A DNA stretch of 64,000 bases from Hydrogenophilus sp. Its GTDB lineage: Bacteria; Pseudomonadota; Gammaproteobacteria; Burkholderiales; Thiobacillaceae. Below, in pieces: positions 18,820-27,151 of this stretch. Both the position numbers and the translations under genes were made by a program. Every line of letters starts with the position of its first letter. Position 1 is the first letter of the stretch. Where the stretch lies: the NCBI GenBank assembly GCA_020725195.1, contig DYFL01000009.1, positions 1-64,000 of the forward strand, written 5' to 3'. The notes beneath the pieces were generated by a model. That model was not told the origin of the DNA, ran no database searches, and saw only the letters and a program-made list of their open reading frames with translations.

Positions 18820-21381
18820 GTGGACAAGATGAAGCTGGTGCTGGTGGGCAACGGCATGGCCGGGATGCGGACCCTGGAGGAGCTGCTGAGGATCGCCCCG
18901 GAGCTGTACGAGATCACCGTCATCGGGGCCGAGCCCCACCCCAACTACAACCGCATCCTGCTCTCGCCGGTGCTGGCGGGCGAGCAGACGCTGGACGAGA
19001 TCGTGCTCAACCCCCTGCAGTGGTATGCCGAGCACGGCATCCGCCTGGTGACCGGCAGCCCCGTGGTGCGCATCGACCGCGCGCGCCGCTGCGTCGAGAC
19101 CGCCGACGGCGCGCGCGCCGACTACGACCGCCTGCTGCTCGCCACCGGCTCCGACCCCTTCATCCTGCCCGTGCCCGGCGCGGAGCTCCCGGGCGTGGTC
19201 GGCTTCCGCGACATCGCCGACGTCGAGGCCATGATCGACGCCTCCGACCGCTACCGGCACGCCGTGGTCATCGGCGGCGGGCTGCTCGGCCTGGAGGCGG
19301 CGAACGGCCTGAAGCTGCGGGGCATGGAGGTCACCGTGGTGCACCTCGCCCCCTGGCTCATGGAGCGGCAACTGGACGAGCCCGCCGCGCGCCTGCTGCA
19401 GCAGAACCTGGAGGCCAAGGGGCTCAGGTTCCTGCTCCAGCGGCAGACCGCGGCGCTGCTGCCTAGCCCCTCCCCCGCAGGCGGGGGAGGGGTTGGGGAG
19501 AGGGTGTCTGTCGCGTCTGGGATTCCCTCTCCCCCGGCCCTTCATGCCCGTGAGGGTCCTCTCCCGCTTGCGGGAGAGGGGAGCGAACCCCGCGTCGGCG
19601 CCGTGCGCTTCACCGACGGCAGCGAAGTCCCCGCCGACCTGGTGGTCATGGCCGTGGGCATCCGGCCCAACGTCGCGCTCGCCGAATCCGCCGGCCTGCA
19701 CTGCAACCGCGGCGTGGTCGTGAACGACACCCTGCAGACCTACGACCCGCGCATCTACGCGGTGGGCGAGTGCGCGAGCCACCGCGGCGTGGCCTACGGC
19801 CTGGTGGCCCCCTTGTTCGAGCAGGCCAGGGTGGCGGCCAACCACCTGGCCCTTCAGGGCTTCAAGCGCTACGCGGGCTCGGTCACCTCGACCAAGCTCA
19901 AGGTCACGGGCATCGACCTCTACTCCGCCGGCGACTTCACCGGCGGCGAGGGCAGCGAGGCCATCGTCTATTCCGACCCCATCGCGGGCGTGTACAAGAA
20001 ACTGGTGGTGAAGGACGACCGGCTGGTGGGCGCCTGCCTCTACGGCGACACCCTGGAGGGCACCTGGTATTTCGAGCTGCTGCGCGACGGCACCTCCATC
20101 CGCGACTTCAGGGATAAATTGCTCTTCGGCCGCCACCACCTGGGCGACTCCGGCCACGGCGACGAGAAGGCGCGCCTGGCCGCGCTGCCCGACGCCACCG
20201 AGATCTGCGGCTGCAACGGGGTGAAGAAGGGCGACATCGTCCGCGCCATCCGGGAGCAGAGGCTCTTCACCCTGGACGAGGTGCGCGCGCACACCAAGGC
20301 CTCGGCCTCCTGCGGCTCCTGCACGGGCCTCGTGGAGGGGCTGCTGGCCATGACCGCGGGCGGCGACTACTCCGAGGCGCCGTCGAAGAAACCCGTCTGC
20401 GCCTGCACCGAGCACAGCCACGACGAGGTGCGCCGCGCCATCCGGGAGCAGGGCCTCAAGGCCCTGCCGGACGCGATGCGCTTCCTCGAGTGGAAGACCC
20501 CGGACGGCTGCAACAAGTGCCGCCCGGCGCTCAACTACTACCTCTTGTGCGCCTGGCCCAATGAGTACCAGGACGACGCCCAGTCGCGCTACATCAACGA
20601 ACGCGCCCACGGCAACATCCAGAAGGACGGCAGCTTCTCCGTGGTGCCGCGCATGTGGGGGGGCTTGACCAACCCGAAGGAGCTGCGCGCGATCGCCGAC
20701 GTGGCCGAGAAGTTCGGCGTGCCCGAGGTCAAGGTCACCGGCGGCCAGCGCATCGACCTCTTCGGCGTGAAGAAGGAGGACCTGCCGGCCGTGTGGCGCG
20801 ACTTGAGCGAGGCGGGCTTCGTCTCCGGCCACGCCTACGGCAAGGCCCTGCGCACGGTGAAGACCTGCGTGGGCGCCCGGTGGTGCCGCTTCGGCACCCG
20901 GGACTCCACGGGCCTGGGGGTCAAGCTGGAGCGCATGACCTGGGGCTCCTGGATGCCGCACAAGTACAAGCTCGCGGTCTCCGGCTGCCCGCGCAACTGC
21001 GCCGAGGCCACCATCAAGGACTTCGGCGTGGTCTGCGTGGACTCGGGCTACGAACTGCACGTGGGCGGCAACGGCGGCATCAAGGTGCGGGTCACCGACC
21101 TGCTCGCCAAGGTGGATACGGAAGAGGAGGTGCTGGAGTACTGCGCCGCCTTCACCCAGCTCTACCGCGAGGAGGCCCGCTACCTGGAGCGCAGCGCGCC
21201 CTGGATCGAGCGCGTGGGCTTGAGCTACGTGAAGGCGCGCATCCTCGCCGACGCCGAGGGCCGCCGGGCGCTGGCCGAGCGCTTCCGCGCCTCGCAGCAG
21301 ACCGCCCAGGTCGACCCCTGGAAGGCCCGCGCCGACGGGGCCGAGACCCACGAATTCACCCCGATGCTCACGCTCGCCTGA
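18820..21381 (+). CDS. nirB: NAD(P)H nitrite reductase large subunit
   Basis: 853 residues. A cytosolic siroheme enzyme that reduces nitrite to ammonium with NAD(P)H. FAD site VLVGNGMAGM at the N-terminus, NAD(P)H site VVIGGGLLGLEAANG near residue 150, BFD-type [2Fe-2S] domain CGCNGVKKGDI ... CGSC near 461-500, and siroheme/[4Fe-4S] ligands TCVGARWCRF (about 682) and GCPRNCAEA (about 722). The GTG start has AAGGAG 6 bp upstream; an ATG nine bases on is the alternative. Residues about 215-257 are a Pro/Gly-rich insert encoded by family B repeats, splitting QTAALL from VGAVRFTDGSEVPADL; other NirB proteins have a short loop here. First gene of nirBD. Confidence 0.96.
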   Translation: MDKMKLVLVGNGMAGMRTLEELLRIAPELYEITVIGAEPHPNYNRILLSPVLAGEQTLDEIVLNPLQWYAEHGIRLVTGSPVVRIDRARRCVETADGARADYDRLLLATGSDPFILPVPGAELPGVVGFRDIADVEAMIDASDRYRHAVVIGGGLLGLEAANGLKLRGMEVTVVHLAPWLMERQLDEPAARLLQQNLEAKGLRFLLQRQTAALLPSPSPAGGGGVGERVSVASGIPSPPALHAREGPLPLAGEGSEPRVGAVRFTDGSEVPADLVVMAVGIRPNVALAESAGLHCNRGVVVNDTLQTYDPRIYAVGECASHRGVAYGLVAPLFEQARVAANHLALQGFKRYAGSVTSTKLKVTGIDLYSAGDFTGGEGSEAIVYSDPIAGVYKKLVVKDDRLVGACLYGDTLEGTWYFELLRDGTSIRDFRDKLLFGRHHLGDSGHGDEKARLAALPDATEICGCNGVKKGDIVRAIREQRLFTLDEVRAHTKASASCGSCTGLVEGLLAMTAGGDYSEAPSKKPVCACTEHSHDEVRRAIREQGLKALPDAMRFLEWKTPDGCNKCRPALNYYLLCAWPNEYQDDAQSRYINERAHGNIQKDGSFSVVPRMWGGLTNPKELRAIADVAEKFGVPEVKVTGGQRIDLFGVKKEDLPAVWRDLSEAGFVSGHAYGKALRTVKTCVGARWCRFGTRDSTGLGVKLERMTWGSWMPHKYKLAVSGCPRNCAEATIKDFGVVCVDSGYELHVGGNGGIKVRVTDLLAKVDTEEEVLEYCAAFTQLYREEARYLERSAPWIERVGLSYVKARILADAEGRRALAERFRASQQTAQVDPWKARADGAETHEFTPMLTLA
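19467..19579. repeat. Family B hairpin pair inside nirB
   Basis: CCCCTCCCCCGC/GCGGGGGAGGGG (19467-19492, 2-base loop) and CCTCTCCCGC/GCGGGAGAGG (19558-19579) are two perfect hairpins joined by about 65 bp. The whole block is translated in the nirB frame. Confidence 0.85.
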
Positions 21382-21399
21382 TCCCGGAGGAACACAGAC

Positions 21400-21762
21400 A
21401 TGAACGCCATGAACGATGCCTGGCTGCAGGTCGGCCGGCTCGAAGACATCCCCCGCCAGGGGGCCCGGGTGATCGCCACCGCCGAGGGCGCGATCGCCGT
21501 CTTCCGCACCGTGGACGACGAGGTCTTCGCCCTGCGCGACCGGTGCCCGCACAAGGGCGGGCCGCTCTCCCAGGGCATCGTCCACGGCAAGCGGGTGGCC
21601 TGCCCCCTGCACGACTGGAAGATCGCCCTCGACACCGGCCTCGCCGCCGCCCCCGACGCGGGCTGCGCCGCGCGCTATCCGGTGCGGGTGGAAGACGGCG
21701 TGGTGCGCCTGCGCCTGGTGCCGGACGAGGGGTGTCCTGGCGGACATGGCGAGTCGCCATGA
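21400..21762 (+). CDS. nirD: Nitrite reductase small subunit NirD
   Basis: 120-residue Rieske-type protein that completes the NirBD enzyme. The [2Fe-2S] ligands are CPHKGGPLS (residues 49-57) and CPLHDWKI (about 68-75). GGAGGAA lies about 10 bp before the ATG; a second ATG three codons on is possible. It follows nirB by 18 bp. The last residues (GCPGGHGESP) run into an inverted-repeat region that also contains the stop codon. Confidence 0.95.
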   Translation: MNAMNDAWLQVGRLEDIPRQGARVIATAEGAIAVFRTVDDEVFALRDRCPHKGGPLSQGIVHGKRVACPLHDWKIALDTGLAAAPDAGCAARYPVRVEDGVVRLRLVPDEGCPGGHGESP

Positions 21763-21791
21763 CCCCGGGTTAGGGGCCGGACCGGGGTCAT
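21759..21791. terminator. Hairpin between convergent nirD and the GGDEF-EAL gene
   Basis: ATGACCCCGG and CCGGGGTCAT pair (10 bp) across an 13-base loop and include the nirD stop. There is no T-run, so termination is a guess from position. Confidence 0.35.
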
Positions 21792-21819
21792 CCTCGACGA
21801 GGGGAGGCCCGGCGCGCGC

Positions 21820-23997
21820 TCACGGCCGGGGCGTGGCCTGCCAGGCCAGGAGCTCCTCGGGCGGCAGGGGGCGGCTGTAGAGGTAGCCCTGGGCGTCGTC
21901 GCAGCCCATGACCCGCAGCGCCACGTGCTGCGCCTCGTCCTCCACACCCTCGGCCACCACGCGCAGGCCCAGGCCGTGGGCCATGTTCATCACGCACTGG
22001 ACGATGGTGGCGTCCTGGCGGTTCTCGGCGATCCCCTCGGTGAAGCTGCGGTCGATCTTGAGGGTGGTCAGCGGCAGGGTGCGCAGCAGGGCGAGCGAGG
22101 AATAGCCCACCCCGAAGTCGTCCACCGCGACGGCCACCCCCAGGCGCTTGAGCTCGTCGAGCAGCTCCAGCACCTGGGGCCCGTCCGAGGTGAGCGCGCT
22201 CTCGGTGATCTCCAGCTCCAGGCAGGCGGCGGGCAGGGCGTGCCGCTCCAGGGCGGCGCGGACGATGCCGGCGAACTCCGGGCGCAGCTGCGCGGGCGAG
22301 ACGTTGACCGCCACCCGGGGCGGCGCCCAGCCCGCCTCGCGCCAGGCCGCCATCTGGGCGACGGCCGCATCGAGCACCTGGCGGCCCAGCCCCCAGATCA
22401 GCCCGGTCTCCTCGGCCAGCGGGATGAAGCGCAGGGGCGGCACCAGGCCCAGGCGCGGGTGGTTCCAGCGCACCAGGGCCTCCACCCCGGTCAGGCGCCC
22501 GTCCAGCACCCCGAGCTGGGGCTGGTAGTGCAGGGTGAACTCGCCCGCCTCCGGGGCCCGGTGCAGGTCCGTCTGCAGGGTCAGGCGCTCGACCGCGCGC
22601 GCGTTCATCTCCGGGGCGTAGACCTGGTAGCGGCTCGCGCCCTGCTTGGCGTGGTACATGGCGAGGTCGGCGTGGCGGATGAGCGCCTCGCACTCCTCGC
22701 CGTGCTCGGGCCAGAGCGCCAGGCCGATGCTGCAGTCCGCCCGCAGGCCGTGGCCCCAGGCCTCCATGGGGGCGCCCACCGCGGCGATGAGCTTCGCGGC
22801 CACGCCGCAGGCGTGCGCCGCCGACTCCACCCTGGGCAGGATCACGGCGAACTCGTCGCCGCCCAGCCGGGCCACGGTGTCCGAGTCGCGCAGGGCGGCG
22901 GTGAGGCGCTCGCCCACCTGCTGCAGCAGGGCGTCGCCGACGTGGTGGCCGAGCGAGTCGTTGACCAGCTTGAAGCGGTCGAGGTCCAGGAACATGAAGG
23001 CGAGCGGGTGGCGGTCGCGCGCCGCGGCCTTGATGCTCTGCCGGAGCCGGTCCATGAGGGCGGCGCGGTTGGGCAGCCCGGTGAGCGGGTCGCGGGTGGC
23101 CAGGTGCATGATGTGCACCTCGGCGGCCCGGCGCCGCTCCACCTCCTCCTCCAGGTCGCTGACGCGCTGCCTGAGCTCCAGCTCGGTCACCACCTTGTGC
23201 GCCAGCACGCCGAGGAGCCTTTGCTGCACCTCGGTGAGCCGCCGCGGCGCGTGGTCGATGGCGCAGAGCGAACCGATGGCCTCGCCGCCCGGCAGCACCA
23301 GGGGGGCGCCGGCATAGAAGCGGATGCGGGGCTCGCCGCGCACCAGGGGGTTTTCGGCGAAGCGCGGGTCCTGGACGGCGTCCTCCACCACGAAGAGCTC
23401 CCCCTGGCAGATGGTATGGGCGCAGAAGGCGACCTCGCGCGGCGTCTCGCGCACCGGCAGGCCGACCCGCGACTTGAACCACTGGCGGCGCTCGTCCACC
23501 AGGCTGATGAGCGCGATGGGCACCCCCAGGAGGTCGGCCACCAGGCGGGTGACCTCGTCGAAGACCTCCTCGGCCGGGGTGTCCAGGATCTTCAGCCGGC
23601 GCAGCGCACGCAGCCGGCCCGCCTCGTTGGCCGGCGCCGGCGGCAGCCAGGCGGCGAGGGTGTCGAAGAGCGCCTGGGTGTCGCGGCTCTTGTCGAAGAA
23701 GCCCTGGGCGCCGGCCGCGAGGCAGGCGGTGCGATAGTCCTCGAAGGCGTTGTTGGTCACCACCAGCACCCGCGCGGTGCTGCCGCCGGCGCGGATGCGC
23801 TCGAGCACGTTGAGGCCGCTGCCCGCCGCGAGCCCCAGGTCCAGGAGCACGAGGTCGGGCGATATGCGCTGGATGAGCTCCACCGCCGCCGCCTCGGTGG
23901 CGGCCGTGCCCGCGACCTCGATCTCGGGCAGGGCCTGGAGCAGCTGCCTCAGGCTCGCCACCACCAGGGCGGAATCTTCGACGATGACGGTCTTCAT
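21820..23997 (-). CDS. REC-GAF-GGDEF-EAL cyclic-di-GMP regulator
   Basis: 725 residues, cytosolic. Receiver domain at residues 1-120 (acidic pocket ED, phospho-acceptor in LVLLDLGLA, conserved FDKS Lys), GAF domain about 140-290, GGDEF domain about 315-480 with intact LGGDEFAV and an RDSD inhibitory site five residues before it, and EAL domain about 495-725. EAL catalytic residues are present: GVEALVRW, NVSPAQL, LEITESAL, VDDFGVGYSS, KIDRSF and AEGVED. Both synthase and phosphodiesterase activities are therefore possible. The ATG at 23997 is preferred over a longer frame from 24090 because GGAGG lies just upstream. It is probably controlled by the nearby kinase/regulator pair and may link nitrate status to biofilm or motility. 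Confidence 0.93.
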   Translation of the reverse strand: MKTVIVEDSALVVASLRQLLQALPEIEVAGTAATEAAAVELIQRISPDLVLLDLGLAAGSGLNVLERIRAGGSTARVLVVTNNAFEDYRTACLAAGAQGFFDKSRDTQALFDTLAAWLPPAPANEAGRLRALRRLKILDTPAEEVFDEVTRLVADLLGVPIALISLVDERRQWFKSRVGLPVRETPREVAFCAHTICQGELFVVEDAVQDPRFAENPLVRGEPRIRFYAGAPLVLPGGEAIGSLCAIDHAPRRLTEVQQRLLGVLAHKVVTELELRQRVSDLEEEVERRRAAEVHIMHLATRDPLTGLPNRAALMDRLRQSIKAAARDRHPLAFMFLDLDRFKLVNDSLGHHVGDALLQQVGERLTAALRDSDTVARLGGDEFAVILPRVESAAHACGVAAKLIAAVGAPMEAWGHGLRADCSIGLALWPEHGEECEALIRHADLAMYHAKQGASRYQVYAPEMNARAVERLTLQTDLHRAPEAGEFTLHYQPQLGVLDGRLTGVEALVRWNHPRLGLVPPLRFIPLAEETGLIWGLGRQVLDAAVAQMAAWREAGWAPPRVAVNVSPAQLRPEFAGIVRAALERHALPAACLELEITESALTSDGPQVLELLDELKRLGVAVAVDDFGVGYSSLALLRTLPLTTLKIDRSFTEGIAENRQDATIVQCVMNMAHGLGLRVVAEGVEDEAQHVALRVMGCDDAQGYLYSRPLPPEELLAWQATPRP

Positions 23998-24116
23998 GGG
24001 GCCTCCGACATGGGTTGCCGTCAATGTCGGCTGCCTGGGGCCGGCGGCGTATCGGCGGAGGCGGGTGAATCGCATCGGACAAGGCCGCATTTCCGTGTCG
24101 GCGCTTGTCCTACACG

Positions 24117-24752
24117 CTACAGCCGGATCAGGCCGTGGGTCAGGCAGTAGCGGGTGAGCTCCGCGTTGTTCTGGAGCCCGAGCTTGTCCAGGACGCGGCG
24201 GCGGTAGGTGCTCACCGTCTTCGCCGACAGGTGCATGGCCTCGGCGAGCTCGCCCACGCTGCGGCCCGCGGCGAGCCCCAGGAGCACCCGGTGCTCCTGG
24301 GCGGAGAGCGCCTCGTGCGGCAGGCGCTCGAGCTCGCCGCCGGCGAGCAGCCCGGCCAGGCGCTCGGCCAGGCTCGCGGTGATGTAGCGGCCGCCGGCGA
24401 GCACCCGCTCCAGGGCGGCGACGAGCTCCTCCTCCGTCCTCGCCTTGGTCAGGTAGCCCGCCGCCCCCAGCTGCAGGGCGCGGGCGGCATAGGCCTCCTC
24501 CGAGTGCATGCTCAGGACCAGCACCGGCAGCCCGGGTGCGAGCCGATGCAGGCGCGCGAGCCCGTCCAGGCCGCTGGCGTTGCCGAGCGAGAGGTCGAGC
24601 ACCAGGGCGTCGGGGCGCTCCGAGCGCACCCTCGCCTCGCCCTCGGCGAGGCTGCCCGCCTCCAGCACCCGGGCCTCGGGCCAGCGCCCGAGGATGAGCT
24701 GGCGCACCCCGGCGCGCACGATGGGATGGTCGTCGAGGATCAGGATCTGCAT
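24117..24752 (-). CDS. NarL/FixJ-type response regulator
   Basis: 211 residues. Receiver domain with DDH near the N-terminus, phospho-acceptor Asp in ALVLDLSLGNASG and Lys in GYLTKA; then a LuxR-type helix-turn-helix (LSAQEHRVLLGLAAGRSVGELAEAMHLS split at SAQEHRVLLGLAAGRS and VGELAEAMHLSAKTVSTYRR). It is expected to be the transcription output of the CHASE3-PAS kinase upstream. Its targets cannot be read from the sequence. Confidence 0.93.
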   Translation of the reverse strand: MQILILDDHPIVRAGVRQLILGRWPEARVLEAGSLAEGEARVRSERPDALVLDLSLGNASGLDGLARLHRLAPGLPVLVLSMHSEEAYAARALQLGAAGYLTKARTEEELVAALERVLAGGRYITASLAERLAGLLAGGELERLPHEALSAQEHRVLLGLAAGRSVGELAEAMHLSAKTVSTYRRRVLDKLGLQNNAELTRYCLTHGLIRL

Positions 24753-25166
24753 CGGCTAGCCCCTCTCATGTTTGTCCCTGATGGTTCCTGTATTTCGGCT
24801 CTCTTGAAAAACGAGTGGGTAAAGCAGACATGCGCACCGCTCTCGGGTCCCCTCCCCTTCAAGGGGAGCACCCTGAAGGATAGGAGGGGATGGGTCGCGC
24901 GGGGCCTCCCCCCACCCTAGTACGCCAACCCCGTGAACCGGAGTTGCCCACTCGAATCTCGAAAGAGGCTCTTTCTTGGCATCCGCAGATGATGCAGATG
25001 CATGCAGATGAACCCCCTGACCGCATTGCTTCACACCCCGATGTAGAGGGGCAGGCCCCGCAGAGAGCAGCCCGGATGAAGCGAAGCGCAATCCGGGGAG
25101 GGCAGGGTCGGGTCCTCGTCCCGGAGTGCGGCCTATCGGCCTGCATCCGGGCTGCGAGGCTGATTT
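24753..25166. repeat. Repeat-filled gap between regulator and kinase
   Basis: 414 bp without a gene. It holds a family B hairpin (CCCTCCCCTTCAAGGGGAG at about 24850), one arm of a family D repeat (ATCCGCAGATGATGCAGATG from 24981) and a repeat AGCCCGGATGAAGCGAAGCG at about 25069-25099 with a matching GCATCCGGGCT near 25150. The kinase and regulator are therefore not tightly coupled, despite their order. Confidence 0.6.
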
Positions 25167-26873
25167 TTAGCCGCCCGCCGCCCCGGCCAGGGGCAGGGTC
25201 ACGCTCACCCGCGTGCCGCCCCCCTCGGCGGGGCTCTCGACCGCGCACTCGCCGCCGGCGAGCAGGGCCCGCTCGTGCAGCCCCAGCAGGCCCAGCGCCC
25301 CGGGGCGCACCGCCCCGGGGTCGAAGCCCGCGCCGTCGTCCTCGATCGTGAGCCGGTAGTGCCCGTCGGCCGCGCCCCCCGCGATGCGCACCCGCCCGGC
25401 GCGGGCATGGCGCAGCACGTTGGTGAGCGCCTCCTGGGCGATGCGGAAGAGCGAGTCGGCCTGCGCGGGGTCGAGCCGGGCGTCGTCGGCCACCTCGACC
25501 TCGCAGGCGAGGCCGCCCTGCCCGGCCACGGCCCGGGCGTGGTGGGCGAGGGCGGCGCCCAGGCCCAGGTCGTCGAGCATGGGCGGGCGCAGGTCGGCGG
25601 CGATGCGGCGGGCCACCGCGATGCCCTCTTCGAGCAGCTGCTGCACGGCCGCCGGGTCGAGCCTGGGGGGCCGGCCCGCGGGCAGGCCGATCTTGAGCGC
25701 GGTGAAGATCTGGCCGAGCTGGTCGTGCACCTCGCGCGCCAGGCGCCGGCGCTCGGCCTCGATGCCGCGGTCGAGTTCGGCGGCGAAGGCGAGGAGCCGG
25801 GCCCGGGACTCGGCGAGCTCCGCCTCCGCCTGCCTGATCGCGGTGACGTCGCGGGCCAGGGTGAGGAGGCAGAGGTCCTCGCCGATGGGCAGCAGCTCGG
25901 CGGAGACGAGGCCGGTGCGGGTCTCGCCGGAGCGGGTGCGAAAGCGCGCCTCCAGGTCGCGGATGGAGCCCGCCTGCCGCAGCCGCTCGAAGAAGCCCTC
26001 GCGCGCCTCGGCCTCGGCCCATAGGCCCAGCTCGACGGTGGTGTGCCCCAGGGTCTCCTCCGGGGCATGGCCGGTGAGCCGGAAGAAGCTGTCGTTGGCC
26101 TCCAGGATGCGGCCGTCGGCCACGCGGCTGATGAGGATGGCCTCGGGGCTCGCCTGGAAGGCCTTGTGGAAGCGCTCCTCCGACTCGCGCAGCGCGGCCT
26201 CGGCCAGGGCCTGCTCGGCGCGCCGCCGCCGCCGCTGCTCGCGCAGCAGCAGGCCGTAGGCCAGGGCGATGAGGGCGGCGCCCAGGGCGGTCAGGGCCGT
26301 GGCCGCCAGCTGGGCCCGGCGCTGACGCGCCGCGACCTCGATCTCGCGCCGGGCGATCTCCTGCCGCAGCGCCCGCTCCAGGGCCGCGAACTCCAGGCGG
26401 ATCGCGTCCATGGTCCGCAGGCCCTCGTCGCTGAGGATGGAGACGCGGGCGGCCTCCAGCCCCCGGTCCCGGCGCAGCGCCACGTTGCGTTCGGCCAGCG
26501 CCAGGCGGTGCGCGATCATGCCGTCCAGGCGCAGCAGGGTGGCGCCGGTCCCGGGCCGGGCGGCGAGGCCCTGGCGCAGCTCCCGGTATTGCGGGTCGAG
26601 GGCCCGGCGGGCCGCCTGGTAGGGCTCCAGGTAGTACGCCCGGCCGGTGAGGAGGTAGCCGCGCTGGCCGGTCTCCACGTCCTTGAGCAGGGACAGCACC
26701 TTCTCGGCCCGGAGGAGGTTCTCCCGCGCCGCCTTGCGCGCGTCCGTGCCCTCCACCACCGCGCGCAGGCTGGCGTGGCCGTAGATCGCGGCGGCGATGA
26801 AGACGATCAGGCCCACGCCTCCGATCAGGCCGGCCTTGAATTGGGGTTTGCTGTTTTCGGCATCGGCTCCCAT
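25167..26873 (-). CDS. CHASE3-PAS sensor histidine kinase, NarX-like transmitter
   Basis: 568 residues. N-terminal membrane helix (GLIGGVGLIVFIAAAIYGHA), periplasmic CHASE3 domain (LKDVETGQRGYLLTG at about 63-77), second helix near 190-212, a PAS domain about 235-350, then the HisKA_3 phosphorylation helix with LAREVHDQLGQIFTALKIG (His near residue 390) and a HATPase domain ending TRVSVTLPLA. The HDxLGQ type pairs with NarL-family regulators such as the gene downstream. Its start lies 278 bp from nrtA, divergently, so the NtrC-like site between them might affect both. The signal is unknown. Confidence 0.92.
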   Translation of the reverse strand: MGADAENSKPQFKAGLIGGVGLIVFIAAAIYGHASLRAVVEGTDARKAARENLLRAEKVLSLLKDVETGQRGYLLTGRAYYLEPYQAARRALDPQYRELRQGLAARPGTGATLLRLDGMIAHRLALAERNVALRRDRGLEAARVSILSDEGLRTMDAIRLEFAALERALRQEIARREIEVAARQRRAQLAATALTALGAALIALAYGLLLREQRRRRRAEQALAEAALRESEERFHKAFQASPEAILISRVADGRILEANDSFFRLTGHAPEETLGHTTVELGLWAEAEAREGFFERLRQAGSIRDLEARFRTRSGETRTGLVSAELLPIGEDLCLLTLARDVTAIRQAEAELAESRARLLAFAAELDRGIEAERRRLAREVHDQLGQIFTALKIGLPAGRPPRLDPAAVQQLLEEGIAVARRIAADLRPPMLDDLGLGAALAHHARAVAGQGGLACEVEVADDARLDPAQADSLFRIAQEALTNVLRHARAGRVRIAGGAADGHYRLTIEDDGAGFDPGAVRPGALGLLGLHERALLAGGECAVESPAEGGGTRVSVTLPLAGAAGG

Positions 26874-26931
26874 GGCGGGGGAACATGCCCCGCACCAAGG
26901 GGGGTGTCAAGCTCACCGATCGGGTGCGCCC

Positions 26932-26948
26932 TGCACCACGGGCGTGCA
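26932..26948 (+). promoter_or_regulatory. NtrC-like operator upstream of nrtA
   Basis: TGCACCACGGGCGTGCA matches TGCACC-N5-GGTGCA at 11 of 12 positions. Its centre is about 110 bp upstream of the predicted nrtA transcription start. Confidence 0.65.
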
Positions 26949-27024
26949 CGGGCCGTGCCGCGGACGGCTTGCCGAGCGGCACGGCGCCGCGCAGGCAGGG
27001 GGACTGCGGGCAGCCCGACACAAC

Positions 27025-27040
27025 TGGCACGGTAACTGCT
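27025..27040 (+). promoter_or_regulatory. Sigma-54 promoter of nrtABC
   Basis: TGGCACGGTAACTGCT matches TGGCACG-N4-TTGC with one mismatch. Predicted start is near 27050, leaving a leader of about 100 bases. Confidence 0.7.
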
Positions 27041-27057
27041 CCGGTCAGGTGGCAACA

Positions 27058-27081
27058 CGTGCCCCCGGCATCGGGGGCACG
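27058..27081 (+). promoter_or_regulatory. Leader hairpin before nrtA
   Basis: CGTGCCCCCG and CGGGGGCACG form a perfect 10-bp stem with loop GCAT immediately after the predicted transcription start. A second weaker stem GCGCGG/CCGCGC lies at 27103-27119. Two leader stems before a nitrate operon recall ANTAR-type antitermination, but no T-run follows and the loop bases do not fit the ANTAR pattern. Confidence 0.4.
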
Positions 27082-27151
27082 GTCGGACAACGGCGTCCCT
27101 TCGCGCGGAGCCTCCGCGCCGCTCGGGCGCCCCTTCATCTGGAGCGTGACG

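Noticed and set aside
26885-27151. Extended N-terminus of NrtA from 26885
   Set aside because: The extension would be encoded by the NtrC-like site, sigma-54 promoter and leader hairpins, and would bury the export signal.
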